A DNA stretch of 64,000 nt from Halocatena marina (GCF_025913575.1 NZ_CP109785.1:3472001-3536000), one strand, 5' to 3'; positions 16,850 to 25,972 are shown, counted from the first letter of the stretch. Translations and numbers: made by a program. The notes: generated by a model from the sequence alone, not told the origin.

Positions 16850-19327
16850 GTGGAGCTGATTATCACCGAGAAGGATAACGCTGCTCGACGTATTGCAGAC
16901 ATACTGAGCGACGGCAGCGCGACAGCTGACCGCCGCAACGGTGTGAACGTCTATTCGTGGGGCGGTCGCCGCTGTATCGGTCTTTCTGGACACGTCGTAG
17001 GCATCGACTTTCCATCTGAATATTCTGACTGGCGAGATGTTCGGCCGGCCGAACTCGTCGGTGCGGAGGTCGTAAAGACCGAGACACGAGAGAATATCGT
17101 TGCGGCGCTTCGTTCGCTTGCACGGAAAGCAGAGCGTGCGATTATCGCCACTGATTACGACCGAGAGGGTGAGCTCATCGGGAAGGAAGCGTACGAACTC
17201 ATTAATGAGGAAATCGACGGCCCAATCCGTCGGGTTCGATTCTCCTCGATTACCGACCGCGAGGTCAACACGGCGTTTTCGACCCCCGAAGAGATCGATT
17301 TCGATCTTGCAGCCGCGGGCGAAGCCCGGCAAATCATCGATCTGCTGTGGGGTGCATCGCTCACCCGATTCCTTTCGCTGTCTGCGAAGCAGCTCGGCAA
17401 TGACTTCATCAGTGTCGGGCGAGTGCAGTCCCCGACGCTCAAACTCATCGTTGACCGCGAGCGAGAGATCGAAGCATTTGACCCCGAAGATTACTGGGAG
17501 CTGTTCGCCGTTCTCGCACAGGAAGACGAGCGCTTCGAAGCGCAGTATTTCTACCACGAAGACAACAACGAACAAGAGCGTGTTTGGGACGAAGACACCG
17601 CAGCGCAGGTGTACGAGCGACTGTCGGATGCTGGACGGGCGCGTGTCGAATCCGTTCAGCGACGCACCCGTACCGACGACCCACCGACACCGTTCAACAC
17701 CACACAGTACATTCGCGCGGCCGGTTCGATCGGATTCTCTGCTCAACGGGCGATGAGCATCGCTGAAGATCTCTATACAGCTGGCTACATCACCTATCCG
17801 AGGACTGACAACACCGTCTATCCCGACGATCTCGACCAACGGGCGTTACTCGAAACGTTCGCCGAGCATCCGAGTTACGGCGATGACGCACAGTCACTGC
17901 TCGAACTGGACGATCTCGAACCCACCGCGGGCGAGAATGAGACAACCGACCACCCACCGATTCATCCAACAGGCGAGTTCCCGTCTGAACTGGACGACGA
18001 CGAATGGAAGGTGTACGAACTCGTCGTCCGGCGCTTTTTCGCAACGGTGGCCGAACCGGCAACGTGGGCACATCTCAAGGTCGTGGCCGAAGCGAATGAG
18101 TCTCTCCTGAAAGCGAACGGAAAACGGCTTGTCGAGCCAGGGTATCACGATGTTTATCCCTACGTTTCGACCAGTGAAAACTACGTTCCCGAAGTAGCGA
18201 AAGGAGACGACCTCGATTTAAGCGATGCTCAACTGGAAGCAAAACAGACCCAACCCCCCCGCAGACGCGGGCAGTCGAGGCTCATCGAAGAGATGGAAAA
18301 GCGAGGTCTCGGAACAAAAAGCACCAGACACAATACACTTCAAAAACTGTACAATAGAGGGTACATCGAGGGTGATCCGCCGCGGCCAACGACGCTTGCC
18401 AAGGGTGTCGTGAAGGCTGGCGAGGAGTTTGCAGATCTCATCGTGAGTGAGGAGATGACCGCAGCGCTAGAGCGGGACATGACTGCCATTGCAAATGGTG
18501 ATGCAACGCTCAATGAGGTGACTGACGAATCTCGTGACGTGTTACAGCGTGTGTTCGAGGAATTACACGGCTCGCACGAGGCGATTGGTCGGCACCTTCG
18601 AGCAGCACTGAAAGCAGACAAGGCGCTGGGTCCGTGTCCAATCTGTGGTGAGACGCTTCTCGTTCGTCGGTCTCGTCACGGATCGTACTTCGTCGGCTGT
18701 GATGGCTATCCCGACTGTACGTACACGCTTCCGCTGCCGAGTAAGGGTGAGCCCCTCGTCCTCGATGACGCGTGTGAGGAACACGATCTTCATCACGTAA
18801 AGATGCTCGCAGGTCGGGATACGTTCGTTCACGGATGCCCCCAATGTTCGGCTGATGAGGCCGATGCAACCGAAGATCGGAGTATCGGTGTCTGCCCCGA
18901 CTGTGGTGCAGACCACGGTGGTGAACTCGCTATCAAGCAACTCCGTTCCGGTTCGCGTCTCGTTGGCTGCACGCGCTATCCGGAATGTACGTACTCGCTT
19001 CCGCTCCCTCGCCGTGGTGACATCGTGATCACTGATTCGGTGTGTGATGAACACGACCTTCCGTATCTCGAAGTCCACGACGGAGACAGTGAACCGTGGG
19101 AGCTTGGCTGCCCGATCTGTAACTACGAGGAGTACCAGGAGAAACACGCTGTCTCTGCTATCGAAGACATCGATGGGATCGGACAGAAAACTGCAGAGAA
19201 ACTCGAATCAGCAGGCATCGATTCACTCACAGATCTTCGTGATGCCGATGCCGACGATGTGGCGAGCGAAGTGACGGGTGTGAGCGCCGATCGGATCCGT
19301 GAGTGGCAGGCACAAGTGACGGTGTGA
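16850..19327 (+). CDS. topA: DNA topoisomerase I (type IA)
   Basis: An 825-residue type IA topoisomerase that relaxes negative supercoils. It begins with the TOPRIM domain (MELIITEKDNAARRIADILS, ATDYDREGELIG), has the active-site tyrosine Y316 in GYITYPRTDNTVYP, then C-terminal zinc-ribbon repeats (CPICGETLLVRRSRHGSYFVGCDGYPDC type, at least two good copies) and a helix-hairpin-helix tail (IDGIGQKTAEKLESAGI). Start is GTG at 16850; there is no better ATG near the TOPRIM beginning. The C-terminal HhH extension is typical of haloarchaeal TopA. The long opposite-strand frame across its 5' half is an artefact of codon bias. Confidence 0.97.
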   Translation: MELIITEKDNAARRIADILSDGSATADRRNGVNVYSWGGRRCIGLSGHVVGIDFPSEYSDWRDVRPAELVGAEVVKTETRENIVAALRSLARKAERAIIATDYDREGELIGKEAYELINEEIDGPIRRVRFSSITDREVNTAFSTPEEIDFDLAAAGEARQIIDLLWGASLTRFLSLSAKQLGNDFISVGRVQSPTLKLIVDREREIEAFDPEDYWELFAVLAQEDERFEAQYFYHEDNNEQERVWDEDTAAQVYERLSDAGRARVESVQRRTRTDDPPTPFNTTQYIRAAGSIGFSAQRAMSIAEDLYTAGYITYPRTDNTVYPDDLDQRALLETFAEHPSYGDDAQSLLELDDLEPTAGENETTDHPPIHPTGEFPSELDDDEWKVYELVVRRFFATVAEPATWAHLKVVAEANESLLKANGKRLVEPGYHDVYPYVSTSENYVPEVAKGDDLDLSDAQLEAKQTQPPRRRGQSRLIEEMEKRGLGTKSTRHNTLQKLYNRGYIEGDPPRPTTLAKGVVKAGEEFADLIVSEEMTAALERDMTAIANGDATLNEVTDESRDVLQRVFEELHGSHEAIGRHLRAALKADKALGPCPICGETLLVRRSRHGSYFVGCDGYPDCTYTLPLPSKGEPLVLDDACEEHDLHHVKMLAGRDTFVHGCPQCSADEADATEDRSIGVCPDCGADHGGELAIKQLRSGSRLVGCTRYPECTYSLPLPRRGDIVITDSVCDEHDLPYLEVHDGDSEPWELGCPICNYEEYQEKHAVSAIEDIDGIGQKTAEKLESAGIDSLTDLRDADADDVASEVTGVSADRIREWQAQVTV

Positions 19328-19501
19328 GCGGCCGCGCCGTGACTCACCGGTGACGTAGCGTGAGGAAGCCAGCTCGCTTTTATCGCGTCTGATTCATCGT
19401 TTCGTCGGTACAGAACACGGCTTCAAACACCGAGCGTTCGTACGTGTTCTCACGACATTCTCGTGGGACGGCTGCTCGTCGCGCTTTGTGTTACCGATTG
19501 A

Positions 19502-19507
19502 TTAAAA
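19502..19507 (+). promoter_or_regulatory. TATA-like box for Rieske gene
   Basis: TTAAAA lies 25-30 bases before the ATG at 19532, good leaderless spacing. Confidence 0.45.
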
Positions 19508-19531
19508 TCGATCGAGTGTATTCGTCGGATA

Positions 19532-19954
19532 ATGGACGTGGACACGGATGATCGAATTGTGTCGGTCGATGAGGTTCCTCGTGAGACGACGTTTCTGTTT
19601 ACTGTCCGTGAGATATCGACCGACGAAGAGCGAGAGAGCATTCTCGTCCGGTCGAACGGTGAAATCACCGGCTGGTTGAACTACTGCCAACACTTCACGC
19701 ATATCCGACTTGATAAAGGATCGGGTGCAGAGATGCGCGACGACGAGATCGTCTGCACCAACCACGGCGCGATGTTCGAAGCTGACACTGGACGATGTAC
19801 GTTCGGTCCCTGTGACGGTGCGTACCTCGAAGATATCGAGATTACGATCGACGATGGGAGCGTCTATCTCACTGACTCCGACTACGAATTCGTTTCCGTC
19901 GGACCGAACGAAACCAGCACCGATCTTACTTCAACCTCGAATATCGAGTTTTAA
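19532..19954 (+). CDS. Rieske [2Fe-2S] domain protein
   Basis: A 140-residue stand-alone Rieske protein. The cluster ligands are C52 and H54 in YCQH, and C75 and H78 in CTNH; a GPC segment follows at FGPCDGAYL. Stand-alone Rieske ferredoxins pass electrons to oxygenases or other enzymes; no oxygenase gene is adjacent, so the partner is unknown. There is no signal peptide or membrane helix, so it is cytoplasmic. It converges with the small HTH/zinc-ribbon gene, stops three bases apart. Confidence 0.9.
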   Translation: MDVDTDDRIVSVDEVPRETTFLFTVREISTDEERESILVRSNGEITGWLNYCQHFTHIRLDKGSGAEMRDDEIVCTNHGAMFEADTGRCTFGPCDGAYLEDIEITIDDGSVYLTDSDYEFVSVGPNETSTDLTSTSNIEF

Positions 19955-19957
19955 TTG

Positions 19958-20254
19958 TCACTCCGTTTCGATCGTGAACACCGGTTCGTCGATGCTTTCG
20001 TTTTTACACTCTGGACAGCGCGACGGTCGATTGATGAGGTCATCGAAGTTTGAGAAGCCACATTTTTGACATGTGGGCGGAGCGACGAGCAGGGTCTCGT
20101 CAGTCGGATCGAGTGATTTCGAGAGGTGTTCGACGTGCGAGAGCACTTCGCCGCTCCGGATACCGAATTCGTTCGCGAGCACTCCGGGGCGTGTTGGGCT
20201 GCTCCGAAGATGCGTAGCAATCTGTTGGCGCGTCGTTTCGCGCTCGCCCTGCAT
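19958..20254 (-). CDS. Small HTH plus zinc-ribbon regulator
   Basis: A 98-residue protein: an HTH at about residues 5-45 (TTRQQIATHLRSS, VLANEFGIRSGEVLSHVEHLSKS) followed by a zinc ribbon CQKCGFSNF...CPECKNE. This matches the archaeal predicted regulators of the COG3357 type, whose targets are not known. The ATG at 20254 (MQGERETTRQQI) gives the family N-terminus; an in-frame start 18 codons upstream would intrude into the intergenic region. It is divergent from the sugar nucleotidyltransferase, with 86 bases between starts, so it may act on that shared region (inference). Confidence 0.85.
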   Translation of the reverse strand: MQGERETTRQQIATHLRSSPTRPGVLANEFGIRSGEVLSHVEHLSKSLDPTDETLLVAPPTCQKCGFSNFDDLINRPSRCPECKNESIDEPVFTIETE

Positions 20255-20340
20255 ACTCAGTGGTTGGTACTCATCCCCCAAACTGTTATCGGAAAACGGA
20301 AGTCGCAATTGCTATACTTACGCGCTGAGTGACGCCGACT

Positions 20341-21297
20341 ATGCACGCAGTCGTCCTGGCTGGTGGCTACGCCACACGATTGTGGCCGATCACCCGTCAC
20401 CGTCCCAAGATGCTTCTTCCGATCGGTGAGACGACCGTTATTGACCGAATTCTCAAGGAGCTTGAGGGGGATGACCGCATCGAACACGTCTATCTGAGCA
20501 CGAATGAGAGCTTCGCTGACGATTTCGAAGCACACATCGATGACCGAGGCTACGAGAAGGCTTCGCTCTCGGTCGAGGATACGACCGCAGAAAGCGAGAA
20601 ATTCGGTGTTATCGGAGCACTTTCACAGCTGGTAGAACGCGAAGATGTCGACGATGATCTCCTCGTAATCGCTGGTGACAACCTCATGGGCTTCGATATC
20701 GCCGATTTCATCGATTATTTCGAAGCGCGCGAGAAACCGACGCTTGCAGCGTACGATGTTGGCTCTCGTGAGAAAGCGACCTCCTATGGGCTGCTCGCGC
20801 TCGAAGACGAGCAGGTGGTCGACTTCCAAGAGAAACCAGATGACCCAAAGAGTACGCTTGTCTCCATCGCGTGTTATGCGTTCACCGCTGACTCGCTGCG
20901 GTTCCGTGAGTATCTCGATGGCGACAACAATCCCGACGAACCAGGGTGGTTTGTCGAATGGCTTCAGACGCGCGAGAGCGTGTACGCGTACTGTTTCGAC
21001 GAGCCATGGTTCGACATCGGTACGCCGGAAAGCTACCTCGAAGCTGTCGCCTGGGCGCTCGACGGCGATTCTATCGTCCACGAAGACGCGACCGTCATCA
21101 ACAGCGACATTGGAGAGAACGTTCAGATAATGGCCGAAGCGGAACTCTCAGATGTCACCCTCTCGGACACCGTCGTCTTCTCCGAGACGAAACTTTCAGA
21201 CGCGACCATCACAGATTCCGTCATCGACGAATGCGTCGATATCGACGGCGTCTCCCTCGACGAATCGCTCGTTGGGCCGTACTCGCGGCTGTCGTAA
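20341..21297 (+). CDS. Sugar nucleotidyltransferase
   Basis: A 318-residue NDP-sugar pyrophosphorylase. It begins MHAVVLAGGYATRLWPIT, the G-x-G-T/A-R-L nucleotide-binding signature, followed by PKMLLPIGETTVIDRI and a central GDNLMGFDI metal-site motif. The last 60 residues look like left-handed beta-helix repeats (AELSDVTLSDTVVFSETKLSDATI). It makes an activated sugar (dTDP-glucose or UDP-sugar type) for surface glycan or S-layer glycosylation; the exact sugar is not readable. No other glycan genes are adjacent. The ATG at 20341 is directly before the signature. Confidence 0.9.
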   Translation: MHAVVLAGGYATRLWPITRHRPKMLLPIGETTVIDRILKELEGDDRIEHVYLSTNESFADDFEAHIDDRGYEKASLSVEDTTAESEKFGVIGALSQLVEREDVDDDLLVIAGDNLMGFDIADFIDYFEAREKPTLAAYDVGSREKATSYGLLALEDEQVVDFQEKPDDPKSTLVSIACYAFTADSLRFREYLDGDNNPDEPGWFVEWLQTRESVYAYCFDEPWFDIGTPESYLEAVAWALDGDSIVHEDATVINSDIGENVQIMAEAELSDVTLSDTVVFSETKLSDATITDSVIDECVDIDGVSLDESLVGPYSRLS

Positions 21298-21303
21298 GAA
21301 CGA

Positions 21304-21323
21304 CCGACCGTCGGGCGTTTTTT
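21304..21323 (+). terminator. Stem plus oligo-T after nucleotidyltransferase
   Basis: CCGAC C GTCGG (21304-21314) followed by GCG and six T (21318-21323) lies seven bases after the stop at 21297. It overlaps the stop codon of the convergent dph6 gene. The one-base loop is short, so the T run is the stronger part of the evidence. Confidence 0.5.
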
Positions 21324-22074
21324 ACTGTGAGTCACTCGCAGCTGCGCTATCGCAGCCGAGCCACGCGTCCGTGATGGAGAGTCGTCCGCGCATCCCACCC
21401 TCGTCCCATTCGGTCTCGTACGCAAGTTTGATCGGCGCGCGCATGTGCGGTCCATCGGTCACGATCGTTTCGAACTCGCCGCCTTCGCCGAGAATGTGGA
21501 CGCCGTATCGTTCGTTGAGGTCCTGTAGTTCACTCAGCGTGTCTCTGTCGAGCGTCCGTCCGAGCCACGATTCGTCGAATCCAGCCGCCGCGACCTGTAC
21601 GATCCGGATCTCAAAGCCAGCGTCGAGCATTGCGTGGGCGAGAGCTGTCGGTGATTGCTGCCACAGTGGCGCAAACAGTGTCGCACCGAGGCGGTCGCAC
21701 ATCGACTGGACACGCGAATTCTGATAGTCGCTTTCGACCGCGCCGACCGTGATTCCCCCAATTCCACCGAGATCTTCGCAGAGCGCTTCCAGCGTTTGTT
21801 CGAGCGGTTCGAGTTCGGCGTCTCCCTGCGCACCCGCGTCGGTCACCGAATCGGTTTCGAACCGCTCTGGATACACATCCACAAGGGGAATACCGATGCT
21901 TTCGGCGGCGAGTGTTGCGAGATCTGTCGCCGGAACGTGGTACATGTACGAATCACCATCCGGGTGAACCGTCACGAGTCGCTCGATCGGATGCCCTGCC
22001 TCAAGCGCCCGATAGAGCGCCCACGAAGAGTCCTTGCCTCCCGAAAAGAGACTCACCCACGGCGTCTCTGTCAT
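21322..22074 (-). CDS. dph6: Diphthine--ammonia ligase (Dph6 family)
   Basis: A 250-residue PP-loop ATPase. The loop SGGKDSSW is at residues 11-18, and the family hallmark GEGGEFETIVTDGPHM is near 195-210. This family performs the last step of diphthamide synthesis on elongation factor aEF2, adding ammonia with ATP. The start at 22074 (MTETPWVSLFSGGKDSSW) is 49 codons inside a longer frame and is the only one that fits the family. It is on the same strand as the DUF373 gene upstream, with a 121-base gap. Confidence 0.88.
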   Translation of the reverse strand: MTETPWVSLFSGGKDSSWALYRALEAGHPIERLVTVHPDGDSYMYHVPATDLATLAAESIGIPLVDVYPERFETDSVTDAGAQGDAELEPLEQTLEALCEDLGGIGGITVGAVESDYQNSRVQSMCDRLGATLFAPLWQQSPTALAHAMLDAGFEIRIVQVAAAGFDESWLGRTLDRDTLSELQDLNERYGVHILGEGGEFETIVTDGPHMRAPIKLAYETEWDEGGMRGRLSITDAWLGCDSAAASDSQ

Positions 22075-22195
22075 TGTACGAGATAGCCGACGAGACAATA
22101 AACGGACTACGATCCCAGCTGGATCTGCACAACTGTTCGTCACCGCAAACAAAAACGTGGGTCTGTTGTGATCTTCGAGGAAAATGTGATCAGAC

Positions 22196-23320
22196 TCACT
22201 GCCGTTCGGGAAGTTCCTCATCGACAGTCACTCTGTTGACGTGCGATGCAAACATGACGCCAAGAAGACTGACGAGGATCCCTGCGATGACGAAGATGAG
22301 GAGTCGCGTGCTATCGAGGAATGTGAATCCCTGAACGGAGATCGGCCCGACCGTGGTTGATGAAATTCTGAGTGGTTCGATTTGGCCTGCATTTTCGAGA
22401 AAGAACGCGGAGAAACCACGGATGACGAGCCCGACTGCGACGATACCGAAGGGGGCATTGAGGAATGTGCTTCGAATGGTATTGTTGTTGAGGAGTTTAT
22501 CGAACAGTTGCCCAGTACTGGCGGCGAGTGCCGCGAGCGCGAGCCATGGAACGCTGGCGAAAATGAATTTGACCGCCATGAGTGGCCCTGGCTTCATTGC
22601 TGATGCGGTAATACCCCCCGCGAACAGTCCGATGAGCGCGAGTCCGGTTCCAACAGCGTACGTGACGAACGACACCTGTCCGGAGTAGAACGCCTCACGA
22701 ACAATACCCGGAACGCGAGCGAGAAGATCGTCGATTCCCAACCCCTTGTACAAGAAAAATGCGCCGATAACAGCTGTAACCACCGCTACCACGGCAGTAA
22801 CACTGTTGGTGAGTGTCACGATCACCGGGACTGTAAGCAAAGCGGCTCCAAGCGGGATGAGAACGGTGCTACGGAGCTCTTCGTCGGAAAGCAGCTGTTT
22901 CAGGAGATAATACGTCGACTCGATGTCGCGGGCTTGCCGGACGATGACGCGGTCGACCGCGTCAACGCGGAGACGACTCTCGATGATCGGCACGGCAAGT
23001 TCGTCTTCGGCACTGTCAACGACAACGATCGCCGACTGTGGTTCGTACTCGTCCACGAGATCATCGACTTGATGGGCAATTGAACGGTCGATATCGACGG
23101 AGTCACCCGTCCCCGAGACGACTGCTGTAACCGCATTGTCACAGTCTGCTCGAAGCTCTCGCGCGACACGAAGCATCTCAAGAAGACAGTTGACACGACT
23201 GTCCTCTGGTTCGTCAATTCCCGCCGTTGTGACGAGGTCCACGACGGCTTTTTCGCCGACGACGGGCGTCTCGCAGTCAAAGCTTCCTCCGCGGTCGACG
23301 CACAGCACCAGCGTGGTCAC
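22196..23320 (-). CDS. DUF373 family membrane protein
   Basis: A 374-residue archaeal DUF373 protein. The soluble N-terminal part begins TTLVLCVDRGGSFDCETPVVG and contains an Asp-rich segment (VVVDSAEDELAVPIIESR); from about residue 150 there are six or more hydrophobic segments (LIPLGAALLTVPVIVTL, VVAVVTAVIGAFFLY, and others). Function is unknown; the family is spread through archaea. Start is GTG at 23320, supported by a TATA-like box 27 bases before it. It lies just downstream of sppA on the same strand. Confidence 0.88.
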   Translation of the reverse strand: MTTLVLCVDRGGSFDCETPVVGEKAVVDLVTTAGIDEPEDSRVNCLLEMLRVARELRADCDNAVTAVVSGTGDSVDIDRSIAHQVDDLVDEYEPQSAIVVVDSAEDELAVPIIESRLRVDAVDRVIVRQARDIESTYYLLKQLLSDEELRSTVLIPLGAALLTVPVIVTLTNSVTAVVAVVTAVIGAFFLYKGLGIDDLLARVPGIVREAFYSGQVSFVTYAVGTGLALIGLFAGGITASAMKPGPLMAVKFIFASVPWLALAALAASTGQLFDKLLNNNTIRSTFLNAPFGIVAVGLVIRGFSAFFLENAGQIEPLRISSTTVGPISVQGFTFLDSTRLLIFVIAGILVSLLGVMFASHVNRVTVDEELPERQ

Positions 23321-23342
23321 AGTATTCCGGATGACCTAACGG

Positions 23343-23351
23343 AATAAAAAT
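23343..23351 (-). promoter_or_regulatory. TATA-like box for DUF373 gene
   Basis: ATTTTTATT on the minus strand is centred about 27 bases before the GTG at 23320 and sits directly after the sppA stop. It supports separate transcription of the DUF373 gene. Confidence 0.45.
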
Positions 23352-23352
23352 C

Positions 23353-24351
23353 CTATAGGCGGAATTCAAATGTGTCGTCAAACTGACTTGATATTCCGGC
23401 ACCGAACGCGAACGCAAGCGACTGTGTTCCACCTTTAATTCGTTGTGCCATCCCCCGTTTCGGTTCGAACTCCGTCTGGGATGCTTCAGTTCCGATCAGA
23501 TTACTAACATGATCGAGCACATCCTCGTGCGTTCCGAGCTTATCAACGAGACCGAGGTCGTGGGCGTTCTCACCGACGTAGATACGAGCTTCCGTGTCGC
23601 GGATGTCATCTGGGTCGAGATCTCGCCCTTCGGCAACGCGCTCGACGAAGTGATCGTAAAAGTTGTCGATGAGACCTTGGAGATACGCCCGTTCGTCGTC
23701 ATCGATATCTTTCAGCGCCATTCCCGCGTCTTTGTACCGGCCAGCGGCGAATCGTTCGTAGGAGAGTCCGAGCTCTTCGGCCAATTCACTAGCATTGAGG
23801 CGGGAACCAATCACACCGATGCTCCCGACAATACTCGTATCACGCGCCCATAGCTCGTCGCATCCGCTTGCGATCCAGTAGCCTCCGCTGGCGCACGTGT
23901 CCGTCGCGTAGGCGATGGTTGGTCCGTCGAACGCCATTACCGCGTTCCGAATGTCGTCGCTCGGAACGATCTGTCCGCCGGGTGTATTGAGTTTCACAAC
24001 GAGCGCTTCCACATTCGTATCCGCGTCTGCTTGTTCTATCTGTTCGACCGTGTCGTCAGCGGGAATCGCGTTGCCTCGCCCTGGTACGGGACCAAGGTCT
24101 CCATCGCGGGTTATCGGCCCCTCGACGGCTACCTCTGCGACGTTGTAAGGTGGGACGACTTTCATGGCGAGACGGCTGGCGATGCGGGCACCGATCACGA
24201 CGGTCACAACGGTGAGCAACACGCCGAAAACCTCGATTTCTCCGGGGAGCCAGAGAAACAGAAACGCACCAACGAGGGTTGCAATAACGACTCCAACGAA
24301 ACCGACAACGAACCGACTGGCGCTCGCTCTCGTACTGTCTGGGTGTGCCAT
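23353..24351 (-). CDS. sppA: Signal peptide peptidase SppA (S49 family)
   Basis: A 332-residue membrane protease. Two hydrophobic segments near the N-terminus (about 13-33 and 40-58) anchor it, and the S49 domain follows. Motifs: LNTPGGQIVPSDDIRNAV, the serine region TCASGGYWIASGCDEL, IVGSIGVIGSRLN and the likely general-base lysine in AGRYKDAG. The family cuts leftover signal peptides in the membrane. Length suits an archaeal single-domain SppA. The amphi-Trp gene lies 74 bases upstream on the same strand. Confidence 0.9.
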   Translation of the reverse strand: MAHPDSTRASASRFVVGFVGVVIATLVGAFLFLWLPGEIEVFGVLLTVVTVVIGARIASRLAMKVVPPYNVAEVAVEGPITRDGDLGPVPGRGNAIPADDTVEQIEQADADTNVEALVVKLNTPGGQIVPSDDIRNAVMAFDGPTIAYATDTCASGGYWIASGCDELWARDTSIVGSIGVIGSRLNASELAEELGLSYERFAAGRYKDAGMALKDIDDDERAYLQGLIDNFYDHFVERVAEGRDLDPDDIRDTEARIYVGENAHDLGLVDKLGTHEDVLDHVSNLIGTEASQTEFEPKRGMAQRIKGGTQSLAFAFGAGISSQFDDTFEFRL

Positions 24352-24425
24352 ACGTCACCATTAGGGAGAGAACAATAAAATGGGATGCGATATGAGCACG
24401 AAACCGTATGGCCACGTTGCCTTCG

Positions 24426-24677
24426 TCATTCACTCTGTGGTGACCACGTGAGTGTAACCGACACCTCTTCTTTGCTGCTTCCGAGCATGCTCGAACGCTC
24501 GTTTACCTCTGTCGAGCACGAGACCGTCTGCGTGGGGTGGAGAACGACCTCCTTGTTGCCTACCGGTACCGCCATTTTTGAATCCTCATCGTCGGCAACC
24601 TCCACTGCAAGTTTCCGGAGGTACTCGGCGACCTCCGTGCGACTCATCTCTGATTGAAAGCTGGTCGTGTCGGTCAT
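24426..24677 (-). CDS. Amphi-Trp domain protein
   Basis: An 83-residue acidic protein of the amphi-Trp type: FQSEMSRTEVAEYLRKLAVEVADD, then a beta-hairpin region, ending in a conserved tryptophan (VTLTWSPQ). This domain is common as a small stand-alone protein in haloarchaea; no function is known to me. The ATG at 24677 was chosen over one four codons upstream. It precedes sppA on the same strand. Confidence 0.8.
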   Translation of the reverse strand: MTDTTSFQSEMSRTEVAEYLRKLAVEVADDEDSKMAVPVGNKEVVLHPTQTVSCSTEVNERSSMLGSSKEEVSVTLTWSPQSE

Positions 24678-24841
24678 TGGTACCACCACACTACCTACGG
24701 CTTCTATTGATAAATATTCGCTCGTCTGAATCTGTCGAAATCATCAATCAGTGTCAAATACCAGCAGTCGCGTTGCAGACGGAGTCCCCGTCATTCAGTC
24801 AACACAGTTATGTTCACATTTAATCTGTAATAGATTGAACG

Positions 24842-25099
24842 ATGGATTTACCCGAGTACCAGTGGGATCGGATCACTGCATTCTTTGTTGGTGTCGGTCT
24901 CGCTGTCTGTTTGGTTGTCTTCGGTCCGCAATTCCCCGAGAATCTTACCGTCCCTCTTTCTTTACTGCCTGTCGGGTTTCTCCTCTATGGTGTCACTGAG
25001 CAGACTTGGCAGACCACTGTGAAAACAGTTCTTGGAGTCGGATTTGGGATTTGGGTCGGAAAGTATGCTGAGAGTATTGGCCTCCTTCACCTAATTTAA
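24842..25099 (+). CDS. Small membrane protein, unknown
   Basis: An 85-residue protein with three likely membrane helices (about 12-29 FFVGVGLAVCLVVFG, 36-50 VPLSLLPVGFLLYG, 60-80 VLGVGFGIWVG). I do not recognise a family. It converges with the tspO gene, overlapping its stop by four bases. An AT-rich stretch with TTTAATC lies just before the start and may hold its promoter. Confidence 0.65.
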   Translation: MDLPEYQWDRITAFFVGVGLAVCLVVFGPQFPENLTVPLSLLPVGFLLYGVTEQTWQTTVKTVLGVGFGIWVGKYAESIGLLHLI

Positions 25100-25605
25100 T
25101 TCAGTACCCAGAACTGGTAATTGAGGTAGGCAGCGAACGAGACCCACAGGAGATATGGCACGAGTAAGAGCGCTGCTCGTCGATCAACGCGGTTGAAGAC
25201 CCACATCGTTGCAACGATAAGCAGCCAGAGGAGTCCAATCACGACCAGCGCCCAGCCGATTTCTCGCATTCCGAAGAAGACCGCTGACCAGCCCACATTG
25301 AAGACGAAATGAACCACAAATACGGCGATACCAGTCCGAACCTCTCGGGGTGACGACGTGGCTTGTCGCCAGACGAGCCACAGCGCGACTCCGATGAGTG
25401 CGAACAAGATGGTCCAGATGGGGCCGAATACCCAGTCCGGTGGCGCAAGCGCCGGCCGTTGGAGCGTGCCGTACCACCTATCGAGACCTTGGGCAGTGAA
25501 GATGCTCCCGGAAGCGCCGATGATCTCAACAGTCAGGATTGCAATTGCGAGCGCAAGGAGTGGACGAGCGCGAGGTAACTGGCGGAGCTTAGAGAGTGAG
25601 AACAC
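25096..25605 (-). CDS. tspO: TspO/MBR family membrane protein
   Basis: A 169-residue five-helix membrane protein. The family pattern is clear: WYGTLQRPALAPPDWVFGPIWTILFALIG in helix 1-2 and the tryptophan-rich FVFNVGWSAVFFG and WVSFAAYLNYQFW later. TspO proteins bind porphyrins and similar ligands and are linked to oxygen, light or stress responses. Length matches the family. It stands alone; its 3' end overlaps that of the small membrane protein gene. Confidence 0.93.
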   Translation of the reverse strand: MFSLSKLRQLPRARPLLALAIAILTVEIIGASGSIFTAQGLDRWYGTLQRPALAPPDWVFGPIWTILFALIGVALWLVWRQATSSPREVRTGIAVFVVHFVFNVGWSAVFFGMREIGWALVVIGLLWLLIVATMWVFNRVDRRAALLLVPYLLWVSFAAYLNYQFWVLN

Positions 25606-25785
25606 AGCATCTGATTCGTCTCACTGGCGCAAATATGTGTGCTGATATTGGGCTCTGATTGACTGTTCCGTTGAAAACTATCTACAAACCCTCTAGAGCC
25701 GATATTTCAGGATAGATCGCCTATATATTCTTTACAATCTGCAGACTGCTACGAGAGATGCCTGCTCAGAGACGATGATGGTAAA

Positions 25786-25869
25786 GGCGAAGGTGAAGAC
25801 GAAGGCGAAGGTGAAGACGAAGGCGAAGGTGAAGACGAAGGCGAAGGCGAAGGTGAAGGCGAAGGGAAA
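25786..25869. repeat. 18-base tandem repeat, (GGNGAA)n
   Basis: Three perfect copies of GGCGAAGGTGAAGACGAA (25786-25839) are followed by degenerate GGNGAA units to about 25869. In one plus-strand frame it would read Gly-Glu-Gly-Glu-Asp-Glu repeats, like acidic linkers of haloarchaeal proteins, but the frame lacks a start codon before it. Confidence 0.8.
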
Positions 25870-25942
25870 GTGAAGGCGATTGTGATGGTGATATCCTCCG
25901 CTGATACCGGTTGTTGCTTTCGTTCTGCGATCAATCCTCGTC

Positions 25943-25949
25943 CTTATAC
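25943..25949 (+). promoter_or_regulatory. TATA-like box for tfs
   Basis: CTTATAC lies about 27 bases before the tfs ATG at 25973, supporting a leaderless transcript. Confidence 0.5.
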
Positions 25950-25972
25950 ATCCTGACCTGTTTCAAGCGGTC

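Larger units (their letters stand above)
25606..25972. other. Intergenic stretch with tandem repeat
   Basis: Between tspO and tfs there is no convincing gene. It holds an 18-base tandem repeat, an AT-rich piece, and an 18-base motif (25660-25677) that recurs at 51678-51695 with one change. A Pro/Ser-rich minus-strand frame here is only the repeat read backwards. Confidence 0.6.

Noticed and set aside
16802..17839. 345-residue minus-strand frame across topA start
   Set aside because: Mirror of a strongly coding gene; Arg-rich product with no family signal.
25749..25934. Pro/Ser-rich minus-strand frame
   Set aside because: It is the GGNGAA tandem repeat read on the other strand.
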